Assembly: GCA_016191525.1 (NCBI GenBank)
Contig: JACPOK010000033.1
Span: forward strand, 682,001-746,000
Direction of reading: 5' to 3'
Length of the DNA: 64,000 nt
Source of the DNA: Burkholderiales bacterium
Lineage (GTDB): Bacteria; Pseudomonadota; Gammaproteobacteria; Burkholderiales; Burkholderiaceae_C
Shown here: in pieces, positions 35,675-44,162 of the stretch
Layout of the letters: each line of letters starts with the position of its first letter
Numbering within the stretch: position 1 is the first letter of the stretch
The notes under the pieces: model-generated
What the model was told of the DNA's origin: nothing
The model's database searches: none
What the model saw: the letters and a program-made list of their open reading frames with translations, nothing else
Position numbers and translations under genes: made by a program

Positions 35675-36486
35675 ATTTTTTCCTCGTCGGTGTCGGCGCT
35701 GGCCCGCAGCAGGCTGTCCTGCAGGCGTTTGGCGTACTCGGCAAAGCGCGGCGTGACCATGAAGTCGGGCGTGCGCGGGTAGGGCTCGTCGATCAGCACT
35801 TCCTCGACGATGCGGCCGGGCCGCGCCGCCATCATCACCACGCGGTTCGACAGAAACACCGCTTCGTGGATGGAGTGGGTGACGAAGATGACGGTGAGCT
35901 TCTTCTCGCGCCACAGCGCCAGCAGGTCGGCGTCGAGCTTGTGGCGCGTGATCTCGTCCAGCGCGCCGAAGGGCTCGTCCATCAACAGCAGGTTGGGCTG
36001 CACCACAAGGCTGCGCGCGATCGACACACGCATCTGCATGCCGCCCGACAACGCGCGCGGCAGCGAGCCGGCGAACTTCGTCAGGCCCACCAGTGCGAGG
36101 GCCTCCGCAACGCGGGCGTCGGCCTCGGCGCGCGGCAGGCCCGCCAGGTCCAGCGGCAGCCGCACGTTGGCCGCCACGCTGGCCCAGGGCATGAGCGTGG
36201 GCGCCTGGAACACGAAGGCCAGCTTGCGCTGTGTTTCATCCAGCTGTGCCACGGGCTTGCGCCACAGCAAGAGGCGCCCGTCGGTCGGCTCCAGCAGGCC
36301 GGCCACCATCTTGAGCAGCGTGCTCTTGCCGCAACCCGACGGGCCCAGCAGGGTGACGAACTCCCCTTCCCTCACCGTAAGTTCCACCGGCTGCAGCGCG
36401 ACCGTCCCGTTGGGATAGGTCTTGTGCGCCGACAGCACTTCGACGGCGGGAACCGCCGCACCCAGTGCGGCAGGCGCCTCACGCAT
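35671..36486 (-). CDS. ABC transporter ATP-binding protein
   Basis: A 271-residue ATPase. Walker A is GPSGCGKST (about 48-56), the Q-loop FVFQAPTLMPW, the signature LSGGMQMRVSIARSL, Walker B LLLMDEPFGALDE and the switch His in VTHSIHEAVFLSNR. It belongs to the nitrate/sulfonate/taurine (SsuB/TauB) family and powers import through the adjacent permease and the two binding proteins. 1-bp overlap with the upstream binding-protein gene. Confidence 0.93.
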   Translation of the reverse strand: MREAPAALGAAVPAVEVLSAHKTYPNGTVALQPVELTVREGEFVTLLGPSGCGKSTLLKMVAGLLEPTDGRLLLWRKPVAQLDETQRKLAFVFQAPTLMPWASVAANVRLPLDLAGLPRAEADARVAEALALVGLTKFAGSLPRALSGGMQMRVSIARSLVVQPNLLLMDEPFGALDEITRHKLDADLLALWREKKLTVIFVTHSIHEAVFLSNRVVMMAARPGRIVEEVLIDEPYPRTPDFMVTPRFAEYAKRLQDSLLRASADTDEEKI

Positions 36487-37469
36487 CACGGCATCACCTT
36501 CAGGTCCTTGATGAACTGCAGGTCGTAGGCCTGGGTCGGGCCGACCTTGCCGGCATCGACCAGCTTGTTGTCCACCAGGAAAGCGTGGTTCTTGCGCACG
36601 CGGTCGATGTCGATGCTGCCGATGCCGCTCTTGCCCGCGCCGCCGCCGGTGATGATGCCCATCTCCTTGAGCTTGGCCACGCTGTAGGCCAGCTGCTCGT
36701 CGGTCATGTTGGGGTTGTCCTTCTTGATCAGGGCATTGGCCGGCGCCGGGTCGGCCAGGTAGCTTTTCCAGCCTTCCATGGTTCCCTTGACGAATGCGGC
36801 CATGGCCTGCGGTCTGTCCTTGACGGTCTGCTCCATGCAGGAAATGGTGGTGGAGTACGAGGGCCAGCCGGCATCGGCGAACAGGAAGGTGTTCGCCTTG
36901 ACGCCGGCCTTCTGCACGGCGAAGGGCTCGCTGGTCAGGTAGCCCTGCTGCACGGTGTTCTTGTCGGCGACGAAGGGCTGGATATTGAAGGTGTAGGGCT
37001 TGGTCTGCTCGTCGGCGAAGCCGTATTTGCTCTTGAGCCACAGCCAATAGCCCTGGCGGGCGGACGAGGCGATCAGGATGGTCTTGCCCTTCATGTCCTC
37101 GAACTTCTTCACGTCCTCGTGGGCGATCAGCACCTGCGGGTCTTTCTGGAAGCTGGCGGCCAGCGTGACGATGGGCAGGCCATTGCTGCGCGCCACCATG
37201 ATCTGCAGGTCGCTCGAGCCCATGACGCAGTCGGTCTGCCCCGCGCCCAGCATCTGCATGATGTTGACCTGCGGGCCGCCCATCTTGATGGTCACGTCCA
37301 GGCCGTACTTCTTGTAGATGCCGGTGGCCACGGCCTGGTAGAAGCCGCCGTGCTCGGCCTGCGCATACCAGTTGGTCATGTAGGTGACCTTTTCCTGCGC
37401 CTGGGCGGCAGTGGCAAATGCCAGGGCGAGTGAGGCGGCCAGCAGGGTGCGTGCGATGGAAGCTTTCAT
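36486..37469 (-). CDS. ABC transporter substrate-binding protein, NMT1/THI5-like (copy 2)
   Basis: A 327-residue periplasmic protein. A signal peptide ends at TAAQAQ (about 25). It shares WYAQAEHGGFYQAVATG and YKKYGLDVTIKMGGPQVN with copy 1 at 31901-32866 but differs in the ligand-facing part (for example SSARQGYWLWLKS versus TSGRTSWWPWLKI). It is coupled to the ATPase gene, so it is the resident binding protein of the importer. Confidence 0.88.
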   Translation of the reverse strand: MKASIARTLLAASLALAFATAAQAQEKVTYMTNWYAQAEHGGFYQAVATGIYKKYGLDVTIKMGGPQVNIMQMLGAGQTDCVMGSSDLQIMVARSNGLPIVTLAASFQKDPQVLIAHEDVKKFEDMKGKTILIASSARQGYWLWLKSKYGFADEQTKPYTFNIQPFVADKNTVQQGYLTSEPFAVQKAGVKANTFLFADAGWPSYSTTISCMEQTVKDRPQAMAAFVKGTMEGWKSYLADPAPANALIKKDNPNMTDEQLAYSVAKLKEMGIITGGGAGKSGIGSIDIDRVRKNHAFLVDNKLVDAGKVGPTQAYDLQFIKDLKVMP

Positions 37470-37530
37470 GGATGACCTCTCGTGACGTGGGTTGAAAGAA
37501 GGTTGCGATGCAAGGAGTGCGCCCGTGGGG

Positions 37531-38385
37531 TCACAGGCTTTGCTGGATGTGGCCGGTCTGGTGGCCGTAGCCCCAGGATTCGACGTCGCGCACCACCCAT
37601 TGCATGTGGAACAGGTCGGTAATCGCCGTGACCCAGCTGCTCGACAGCGTGTCCAGGATGTCCAGGCCCTGTTCACGCGTGGCCTGCAGGGGGTCGCCGA
37701 TCACGCCGCTGGGACCGAAGTCGCGCGAAGTCCAGGCGCAGGCCGGGCGGCCGTCACCCGACAGGATCTTCGAAGGAAACGGCGGCGGGAAGTTGGCCAC
37801 GGCACGCTCCATGTGCACCGTGTCCGGCGCCAGCGCCATCATCAGCGCTGTCTCCGAGTGGCCGGCGTGCATGGCCAGGCGGCGCTCTTCGTCCGAGATG
37901 TACTTGCCCGAGGAATTGGGCAGGCGCGACACGTGGTAGGGCACGATGACGAAGTCGCCATGGCGCAGGCGCAGCTCGCGCGCCGCCATTTCCAGCACCT
38001 GCGGCTGGCCGCCGTGGCCGTTGGCCAGCAGCAGCTTGCGGAAGCCCGCGCGGTAGACCGATTCGCCCAACTCGGTGATGGTGGCCAGCAGCGTGGTGCC
38101 GGTCAGCGTCATGGTGCCGGGAAAATGCAGGTGCTCGTCGGACTTGCCGTAGGTGATGGGTGCCATGCCGAAAGCGCGCACGTCGGCCGGCAGTTTTTCC
38201 AGCGCCTTGCCCAGCACGCCCGAGGAGATGACGCTGTCAACGGAGCACGGCAGGTGCGGGCCGTGTTGCTCGATCGCACCGACGGGCAGCACGATGACGG
38301 TGTTCTCGCGGTCCGGCAGGGCCGCGACTTCGGTCCAGGAGAGATAGGGCAGGAAGCGGTGCGGTGGGATGTAGCCGTGAATCAT
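37531..38385 (-). CDS. Creatininase-family amidohydrolase
   Basis: A 284-residue metal hydrolase. The metal site has Glu and His in LPVGAIEQHGPHLP (about 33-46), His in ANGHGGQPQVLEMA, and HAGHSETALMMAL. The family opens cyclic amides (creatinine) and other amide bonds. In this island it is the best candidate for ring opening of a hydantoin- or lactam-like intermediate. Start codon chosen as MIHGYIPP; 4-bp overlap with the upstream amidohydrolase. Confidence 0.87.
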   Translation of the reverse strand: MIHGYIPPHRFLPYLSWTEVAALPDRENTVIVLPVGAIEQHGPHLPCSVDSVISSGVLGKALEKLPADVRAFGMAPITYGKSDEHLHFPGTMTLTGTTLLATITELGESVYRAGFRKLLLANGHGGQPQVLEMAARELRLRHGDFVIVPYHVSRLPNSSGKYISDEERRLAMHAGHSETALMMALAPDTVHMERAVANFPPPFPSKILSGDGRPACAWTSRDFGPSGVIGDPLQATREQGLDILDTLSSSWVTAITDLFHMQWVVRDVESWGYGHQTGHIQQSL

Positions 38386-39641
38386 GGGAGCGGCCTTTCG
38401 TTGGAAGGAGTGAGGGCGACGCCGCCGCGCAGGACGGTGCGTTGGGCCGAGCGCGAGGGCCAGCCCCAGGCGTCGGTGGAGGTGAAGACAACGAGGTCGG
38501 CTGCGGCACCGACAAGACTCGGTGCGGCCAGCGGCGTGCGGCCCAGCCAGTCGCCGCGGCACAGGCTTTCGGACCAGGTGTCGAACGGCGCATCGAGTTG
38601 CGCGGCCAGCACGCCGGCCGCCAGTGCTTCGACCGGGTCGTAGCTGCCGACGCGGCAGAACGGGTCCTGCACGTTGTCGCTGGCAATCAGCACCGGGATG
38701 CCGCGTTCGCGCGCTTCCTTGAGCAAGGTCAGGCCGCGAATGCGCGGCGTACGGCCGGTGACGGCGTCCTGCAGCAAGAGGTTGGTGATCGGCAGCGAGA
38801 CCAGCGTGATGGGCAGTTTTGCTACCGCATCCAGTGTGGCCAGGGCCTGGGCTTCGGGCTGCACCGCGAGCGAGCAGGTGTGGCCGCAGACCACGCGGCC
38901 GGCAAAGCCGGTGTCACGCAGGATGCGCGCGGTCTCCACCAGGCCCTGGGCCTGCGGGTTGAGTTCTTCGTCCACATGCAGGTCGACGTCGAGCCCTGCT
39001 TCGCCCGCGGCGATGAAGACATGGCGCAGGGCCTGCGCGGCCCAGTTCACGGAGTGGACGAAGGCACCCAGGCGCGCGTGCGCTCCGGCAGCCTTGACCT
39101 GCGCCGCGAACTTGTGCGCTTGCGCCAGTTCCTGGAACAGGGTGAGCTTGACCAGGCTGACCTGCTCCAGCGCGATGCGGCCTTTCCATTCTTCGGCCAG
39201 CGCGGCCATCACGTCCCACGCCACGGGCACGTGGCCGGTTTCCCACCAGTCCACATGGGTGCGTACCTGTACGCAACCGGCCTCGTAGGCCCAGGCGAGC
39301 GCACGGCCGGCGCGCTCGTGCACATCCTGCGGCGTCCAGCCCATGCGGTCCGTCATCATGGCGTCGATCGCGCCCAGCAGGCCGGGCCGCACGCGGCCCG
39401 TGCGCGGCAGCGTGAAGGTCTTGTCCAGGTGGGTGTGGGCATCGACCAGGCCGGGCAGCACCGGCGCGCCGTTCACGTTCCATGCGCCTTCGGCGGCGGC
39501 ACCGGATACCGGCATCACCGATTCGACCCTGCCACCTGCCAGCTTCAGGTCAGCCAGCACGGGCTGCCCTGCGCTGGACGGCCAGGCGTCGCCGAGCAGC
39601 CACTTGGGCAGCCGCGCGTTGGTGATGCGTTCCACCGTCAT
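38382..39641 (-). CDS. Amidohydrolase, cytosine deaminase (CodA)/AtzC-like
   Basis: A 419-residue TIM-barrel hydrolase. The metal motif VDAHTHLDKTF (about 66-76), VRTHVDW, DLHVDEELNPQAQGL, VVCGHTCSL and ASDNVQDPFCRVGSYDPVEAL mirror the order in cytosine deaminase. This supports removal of an exocyclic amine from a pyrimidine- or triazine-type ring. GAGG precedes the ATG. It overlaps both neighbours by 4 bp. Confidence 0.85.
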   Translation of the reverse strand: MTVERITNARLPKWLLGDAWPSSAGQPVLADLKLAGGRVESVMPVSGAAAEGAWNVNGAPVLPGLVDAHTHLDKTFTLPRTGRVRPGLLGAIDAMMTDRMGWTPQDVHERAGRALAWAYEAGCVQVRTHVDWWETGHVPVAWDVMAALAEEWKGRIALEQVSLVKLTLFQELAQAHKFAAQVKAAGAHARLGAFVHSVNWAAQALRHVFIAAGEAGLDVDLHVDEELNPQAQGLVETARILRDTGFAGRVVCGHTCSLAVQPEAQALATLDAVAKLPITLVSLPITNLLLQDAVTGRTPRIRGLTLLKEARERGIPVLIASDNVQDPFCRVGSYDPVEALAAGVLAAQLDAPFDTWSESLCRGDWLGRTPLAAPSLVGAAADLVVFTSTDAWGWPSRSAQRTVLRGGVALTPSNERPLP

Positions 39642-40225
39642 GCAAACCTCGCCATCGCTTCCCCGACGCGGCGCTTGAAGGCCGCCAGGCGCGGCTCGGT
39701 CGCCACGTTCATGTGGTAGTACGCATGGAAGTCCACGCGGGCCGTGTCGCCCGTGAGGCGCTTCATGTAGCGCGTGATGATCTTGCGCGGCGGGTCGCCC
39801 ATGTACCAGGCCACCCAGCGCGGCCGGCCGTAGGTGACCACGGCAGAGATGCGCTTGATGTGCGTCAGCATGGGCTTCACGTTGGCCGGGTCGCTGATGT
39901 CGAAGGCCACGCCCGGCATGAAGAGCCGGTCGAAGTAGCCCTTGAGCATGGCCGGCAAACCAAAGCACCATGTCGGAAAGCAGAAGACGATGGCCTCGGC
40001 CTTGCGCAACCGCTCTATGTAGTCAGCCAGGGCGACCTGGTTGGACGGCACGTCGTGGTAGCCCAGGCGCTCTTCACGCGAGAGCACCGGGTTGAAGCCC
40101 TCGGCGTAGAGGTCGCAGTCGTCCACCGTGTGGCCGGCGGTCTTGAGGTTGGCCACCACCTCGGCGTGCAGCGCCGCGGCGAAACTGGTTTCGACGGGAT
40201 GGCAGTAGACGACCAGGACATGCAT
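39638..40225 (-). CDS. Flavodoxin-fold NAD(P)H oxidoreductase
   Basis: A 195-residue NAD(P)H dehydrogenase (quinone)/KefF-type protein. LVVYCHPVETSFAAAL (about 4-19) binds FMN phosphate. AEAIVFCFPTWCFGLPAMLKGYFDRLFMPGVAF is the diagnostic second block. It could supply reducing power in the pathway, although it is not a standard Rieske reductase. It is the first gene after the sigma-54 promoter and operator. The ATG at 40225 gives a canonical N-terminus; a TTG at 40333 would lie inside the operator and is rejected. Confidence 0.83.
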   Translation of the reverse strand: MHVLVVYCHPVETSFAAALHAEVVANLKTAGHTVDDCDLYAEGFNPVLSREERLGYHDVPSNQVALADYIERLRKAEAIVFCFPTWCFGLPAMLKGYFDRLFMPGVAFDISDPANVKPMLTHIKRISAVVTYGRPRWVAWYMGDPPRKIITRYMKRLTGDTARVDFHAYYHMNVATEPRLAAFKRRVGEAMARFA

Positions 40226-40321
40226 GGCAGCTACCGGCTGGCACGCACCGTGACCGTGAACAGCGCACCTGAAATGTGCGCGGAACGGCTGGCGGAGGCG
40301 GTTTTGTGGGCCTTGGTGTTC

Positions 40322-40358
40322 AATTCTGACCAATCAATTTGACTGATTGGTCAGAATT
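40322..40358. promoter_or_regulatory. Perfect 15-bp inverted repeat, predicted TetR-family operator
   Basis: Arms AATTCTGACCAATCA (40322-40336) and TGATTGGTCAGAATT (40344-40358) are exact reverse complements around a 7-bp spacer. The inner TGACCA...TGGTCA resembles the half-sites of RutR operators. It lies between the TetR gene and the catabolic genes, covering about -10 to +27 of the sigma-54 promoter at 40359-40374. Binding there should block transcription initiation. Confidence 0.8.
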
Positions 40359-40374
40359 AGCAAACAGCGTGCCA
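40359..40374 (-). promoter_or_regulatory. Sigma-54 (-24/-12) promoter of the catabolic island
   Basis: On the minus strand the sequence is TGGCACGCTGTTTGCT, a full match to the TGGCACGNNNNTTGCW consensus, with GG and GC 10 bases apart. It starts 28 bp after the TetR stop codon. The predicted start of transcription is near 40348, inside the inverted repeat. Sigma-54 promoters need an enhancer-binding activator such as NtrC; I could not locate a convincing activator site upstream. Confidence 0.75.
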
Positions 40375-40401
40375 GAGCCCCGCCCGGCCAGGGCTATTTA
40401 T

Positions 40402-41028
40402 TCAAGGGGTTTTAATACCGCAGCCGCGCAGCAGCAGCGTGGTCAGCTGCTTGACCAGCGCCTCGCGGTCAGGTTGCCAGCCTTCAACACCGGGCTTGAT
40501 CAGGTGGCGCACCTGCACCGCTGAATCGGCATAGAACTGCGTCATCGACCAGATGCTCATCAGCAGCACGTGCGGGTCCACCGGCTTCATCAGGCCGCGG
40601 GCGATCCAGCCGTTGATGATGTTGACCTTTTCCTGCGTGCGCATGCGCGAATCGGGCCAGAACTTTTCCAGGTTGCGCCCGCCGTCCAGCACTTCGCGGG
40701 TGAAGATGCGCGAAACCTCGGGCTTGTCGAACGCCTGGTCGATCTTGAAGCGGATGTAGTCGCCCAGCACCTTGCCCGGGTCGGTGGAGCCGGCGTCGAA
40801 CATGCCGCGCCAGTCGGACATCACGGACATCAGCAGCTCTTCGTAGAGCTCTTCCTTGCCCTTGATGTAGTAGTGCAGCTGCGGCTTGGTGAGGCCCGCG
40901 CGCGCCGCAATCGCCTGCGTGGACGTGCCCTTCAGGCCGTTCTCGCTGAACTCGGCTATCGCCGCCTCGCGGATCGCGGCGAGGATGCGTTCGCGGTTTT
41001 CGCGGGGCTTGCGGGTGGGAGTGTTCAA
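40402..41028 (-). CDS. TetR-family transcriptional regulator, RutR-like
   Basis: A 208-residue repressor. The HTH is at about 15-60 (RERILAAIREAAIAEFSENG; TSTQAIAARAGLTKPQLHYYIKGKEELYEELL). The C-terminal ligand domain resembles the RutR/YcdC group, which senses uracil and thymine. It probably binds the inverted repeat 44 bp past its own stop. The start is uncertain: TTG at 41028 gives a normal TetR N-terminus and leaves 63 bp to the divergent gene. ATGs at 41073 and 41079 are in frame but leave almost no promoter space. Confidence 0.85.
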   Translation of the reverse strand: MNTPTRKPRENRERILAAIREAAIAEFSENGLKGTSTQAIAARAGLTKPQLHYYIKGKEELYEELLMSVMSDWRGMFDAGSTDPGKVLGDYIRFKIDQAFDKPEVSRIFTREVLDGGRNLEKFWPDSRMRTQEKVNIINGWIARGLMKPVDPHVLLMSIWSMTQFYADSAVQVRHLIKPGVEGWQPDREALVKQLTTLLLRGCGIKTP

Positions 41029-41091
41029 GGCGGGGGAATCGTAGCAGAGGCGGGCCGTGACAAGCGCGGCCATTGGCATTCCAATACAGGC

Positions 41092-41748
41092 ATGAATGCG
41101 AATACAGCCACCGCCCCCGACTACCTCAACCCCGCCCTGCCCGCGGGCCTGGCCACCGTGCGCATCCTGGTGGTGGAAGCCACGCCGCAATCGCTACAGG
41201 GCTACGGGGTACTTGTGGACGACCCCAAAGCCCAGCGCGTGGAGATCGTGCGCTGGCCGGCGCAGGGCTGGCGGCCAGTGGATGCCGACAGCGGCGACGA
41301 AGGCGGCACCACCCGGGGAAAGTTCATCTCCGAATGGGAAGGCGACGTCCTCTACGGAAAGAACGACGCGGTGGGCGGCCACTACATCATCGGCTACGGC
41401 ACGCTGCCCGAGGTGGCCGACACCACCCATCGCCGCGACCCGGAACGCCTGCTGCTGTGGCATTGCAACTACCACCCGGATGGCGGCCAGTTGTTCTTTC
41501 CGCTGGAGCCCGGGCCGTTCCTGGTGCCGCTGGCGCTGCCCGGCGACGACGTGAAGCCGCAGGACTTTGTCTGTTTCCGCTTCAGCGGCGGCCAGGGCCT
41601 GTACATCCACCCCAACGTCTGGCACGAGGGCGTCTTCGCACTGAAGGGACGCCGCAGCTTCTACGACGAACAGGGTGCGGTGCACGCGCGCGTGTCGGTC
41701 AACTTCGCGGCGGAGTTCGGCTGCCTGCTGGAGATGCCGCTGCGCTAG
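41092..41748 (+). CDS. Ureidoglycolate lyase-like protein (AllA family)
   Basis: A 218-residue cupin-fold protein resembling ureidoglycolate lyase, which releases glyoxylate and urea at the end of purine/allantoin breakdown. Visible family features are GQGLYIHPNVWHEGVFAL and the C-terminal VHARVSVNFAAEFGCLLEMPL. It is longer than E. coli AllA (160 residues), with an N-terminal extension. It is transcribed away from the TetR gene, so both may share control. It suggests the island funnels into ureide metabolism. Confidence 0.72.
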   Translation: MNANTATAPDYLNPALPAGLATVRILVVEATPQSLQGYGVLVDDPKAQRVEIVRWPAQGWRPVDADSGDEGGTTRGKFISEWEGDVLYGKNDAVGGHYIIGYGTLPEVADTTHRRDPERLLLWHCNYHPDGGQLFFPLEPGPFLVPLALPGDDVKPQDFVCFRFSGGQGLYIHPNVWHEGVFALKGRRSFYDEQGAVHARVSVNFAAEFGCLLEMPLR

Positions 41749-41761
41749 GCCGCTGCGCGCC

Positions 41762-42022
41762 TCAGCGAAGCTCGCCGAAGTTGGTGTGGCCGGTGCGCAC
41801 CGCGCTGTGCGCGTCCAGCGCTTCCACGGCGATGTCAAACAGCTTGCGCGCGGCCTCGCGCTTGAGTTCGGCCTCGATGATCAGCTGGCGCGGCGGCTCG
41901 CCGCGCATGCGGGCGCACATGCTCATCGCCTCGCCCAGGCGTTGCTCCAGCGCGGCCAGTTCGGCTTGCGCGGCCTGCCAGGCAGCCAGTTTTTCGGCAA
42001 CAAGTTCGTTGGTGGATTTCAT
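41762..42022 (-). CDS. Hypothetical protein, small and helical
   Basis: An 86-residue protein, almost all alpha-helical, with a likely coiled coil (LVAEKLAAWQAAQAELAALEQRLGEAM). I do not recognise a function. It ends 13 bp from the AllA-like stop (convergent) and has its own ATG. Codon use is like that of its neighbours, so it is probably real. Confidence 0.65.
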   Translation of the reverse strand: MKSTNELVAEKLAAWQAAQAELAALEQRLGEAMSMCARMRGEPPRQLIIEAELKREAARKLFDIAVEALDAHSAVRTGHTNFGELR

Positions 42023-42069
42023 GGTGCGGGCGCCTCCTGCCAGGCCCAGCCTCCATTATCCGCCCGCGC

Positions 42070-42993
42070 TCAGCGGCCCCAGCGCAGCACCAGGGCATCG
42101 AGCCGTCGCGCGGTCTCGATCAGCAGCGCGCGGCTGTCGGGATGAATCTCCGGGAACGGGTGGCGCGGTGCCTCGCAGGCGATCACGCCGCCCTCCTTCA
42201 TCAGCGACTTGGCCGCCATCGGGCCGCACTGACGGTTTTCGATGTTGATCAGCGGCAGCCAGCGTTCGTAGGCCGCTATGGCCTCATCGCGCCGGCCCGC
42301 CCGGTACGCTTCAAGAATCGGCTTGATGCCGTCGGGAAAGCCGCCGCCCGTCATCGCGCCGGTGGCGCCGGCGTCCAGGTCGGGCAGCAGGGTGATGGCC
42401 TCTTCGCCGTCCCACGGCCCTTCAATGGCGTCGCCGCCCAGGCGGATCAGCTCGCGCAGCTTGGCCGCGGCACCCGCGGTTTCGATCTTGAAGTACGCGA
42501 CGTGCTCGATCTCTTTGGCCATGCGCGCCAGGAAGGCCGCGGACAGCGGCGTGCCGGCTGCCGGCGCGTCCTGGATCATGATGGGAATGTCCACCGCGTC
42601 CGACAGGCGCGCATAGAACTCCTGGATCTTCGGCTCGCCCACGCGGAAGGTGGCGCCGTGATACGGCGGCATCACCATCAGCATGGCGGCGCCCATGTCC
42701 TGCGCGCGGCGGCTGCGCGCGGCGCACACCCGGGTGCTGAAGTGCGTGGTGGTCACGATCACGGGCACGCGGCCGGCCACGTGCTCCAGGATGGCCCGGG
42801 TCAGCACTTCGCGCTCGTCGTCGGCCAGCAGGAACTGCTCGGAGAAATTGGCCAGGATGCACAGGCCGTCGGAGCCGGCCTTGATCATGAAATCGACGCA
42901 GCGCTTCTGGCTGGCCAGGTCCAGCTCGCCGGCTTCGGTGAAGGTGGTGGGGACGACGGGGAACAGGCCCCGGTAGCGTGCTGGCGTGCTCAT
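42070..42993 (-). CDS. Dihydrodipicolinate synthase (DapA)-family lyase
   Basis: A 307-residue class I (Schiff-base) lyase. The lysine is in YFKIETAG (about residue 168). The aldolase-core [10 protein letters not shown] and [15 protein letters not shown] are visible. The usual YNxP segment reads IQDAPAAGT, so the Tyr typical of DapA and NanA is missing, suggesting a sugar-acid dehydratase/aldolase or another variant. By neighbours it should act on a 2-keto-3-deoxy acid. Overlaps the next gene by ATGA. Confidence 0.83.
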   Translation of the reverse strand: MSTPARYRGLFPVVPTTFTEAGELDLASQKRCVDFMIKAGSDGLCILANFSEQFLLADDEREVLTRAILEHVAGRVPVIVTTTHFSTRVCAARSRRAQDMGAAMLMVMPPYHGATFRVGEPKIQEFYARLSDAVDIPIMIQDAPAAGTPLSAAFLARMAKEIEHVAYFKIETAGAAAKLRELIRLGGDAIEGPWDGEEAITLLPDLDAGATGAMTGGGFPDGIKPILEAYRAGRRDEAIAAYERWLPLINIENRQCGPMAAKSLMKEGGVIACEAPRHPFPEIHPDSRALLIETARRLDALVLRWGR

Positions 42994-44162
42994 TCGATGA
43001 TGTTGAAGTCGTTGAGGAACTCTGTTTTCAGTGTAAGGCCCAGGCCGGGCTTGTTGTCGTCCAGCTGCAGGAAGCCGTCCTGCGCCACCGGCTCGCCGTC
43101 GAAGATGTAATAGAACAGCTCGTTGCCCACTTCCACGTCGAACATGGGGAAGTATTCGCTCATGGGCGAGGCCAGCGTGCTCATCGTCAGGTGGTAGTTG
43201 TGCATCTGGCCGGCGTGCGGCACCACGGGCACGCTGTACGCCTCGCACAGCGCATTGATCTTGTGCGCCATGGTGATGCCGCCCACGCGGTTGGTGTCGT
43301 ACTGCACCACGCTCACGGCCTTGCGGTCCAGCAGCTGCTTGAAGCCCAGCAGCGAGTACTCGTGCTCGCCGCCCGAGATCGGGATGCTGGTCATGGCGTT
43401 CAGTTCGGCATAGCCGTCGATGTCGTCGGCAATCACCGGCTCTTCCAGCCAGCGCGGCTGGAACTTTTCGAGCTTGGGCAGCATGCGCTTGGCGTATTCC
43501 AGCGTCCAGCCCATGTAGCACTCCAGCATCAGGTCGTTGTCGTAGCCGATCACCTCGCGGATGGCTTCCACGGCCTTGAGGTTCTCCGCCACGCCTTTGG
43601 TGCCGTGCGCGGGCCCGTAGCCAAAGCGCGACTTGAACATGGTGAAGCCCTGCTTCATGTACTTCTCGGCCTCGGCCTGCATTTCCTTGATGTCGGTGCG
43701 GTACAGCTTGCTGTAGTAGCAGGGGATCTTTTCCTTGGTGCGGCCGCCCAGCAGCTTGAACACCGGCTTGCCCGTGCTCTTGCCCAGGATGTCCCAGATG
43801 GCGATGTCCACGGCCGAAATCGCCGCCATGGCAATGCCCTTGCGGCCCCAGGCGTGGGTGCCGCGGTACATGCGCTGCGACAGGTACTCGTAGTCCCAGG
43901 GGTCCTGGCCCAGCAGCATGGGCGTGAGGTATTCGTCGATGATGGCCTTGGCGATCTTGGGCGCCAGCGCCACGTTGCCCAGGCCCACGATGCCGTCGTC
44001 GGTTTCAATCTCCACCACCGTCCAGGAGTGGAAGCGGAAGCTGCTCATGGTCTCCTTGCTGGTGGGCAGCAGGTCCATGGCGTTGGAGCAGAAATTGCCT
44101 TGCGGCGGAACGGTCTTGCCCTTCCACTCGAAAACACGGGCGCGTACGGATTTGATCTTCAT
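42990..44162 (-). CDS. Mandelate racemase/muconate-lactonizing family dehydratase, L-rhamnonate dehydratase-like
   Basis: A 390-residue enolase-superfamily enzyme. Metal ligands follow the usual D-E-E order ([28 protein letters not shown]). The base region [16 protein letters not shown] resembles rhamnonate dehydratase (RhmD). It should dehydrate a sugar acid to a 2-keto-3-deoxy acid for the DapA-family neighbour. Coupled on both sides by ATGA overlaps. Confidence 0.85.
   Translation of the reverse strand: MKIKSVRARVFEWKGKTVPPQGNFCSNAMDLLPTSKETMSSFRFHSWTVVEIETDDGIVGLGNVALAPKIAKAIIDEYLTPMLLGQDPWDYEYLSQRMYRGTHAWGRKGIAMAAISAVDIAIWDILGKSTGKPVFKLLGGRTKEKIPCYYSKLYRTDIKEMQAEAEKYMKQGFTMFKSRFGYGPAHGTKGVAENLKAVEAIREVIGYDNDLMLECYMGWTLEYAKRMLPKLEKFQPRWLEEPVIADDIDGYAELNAMTSIPISGGEHEYSLLGFKQLLDRKAVSVVQYDTNRVGGITMAHKINALCEAYSVPVVPHAGQMHNYHLTMSTLASPMSEYFPMFDVEVGNELFYYIFDGEPVAQDGFLQLDDNKPGLGLTLKTEFLNDFNIIE

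Noticed and set aside
40375-40540. An NtrC-type enhancer site upstream of the sigma-54 promoter
   Set aside because: Only partial GGTG/CACC-like matches occur inside the TetR coding region. None fits the NtrC dyad well enough to report.
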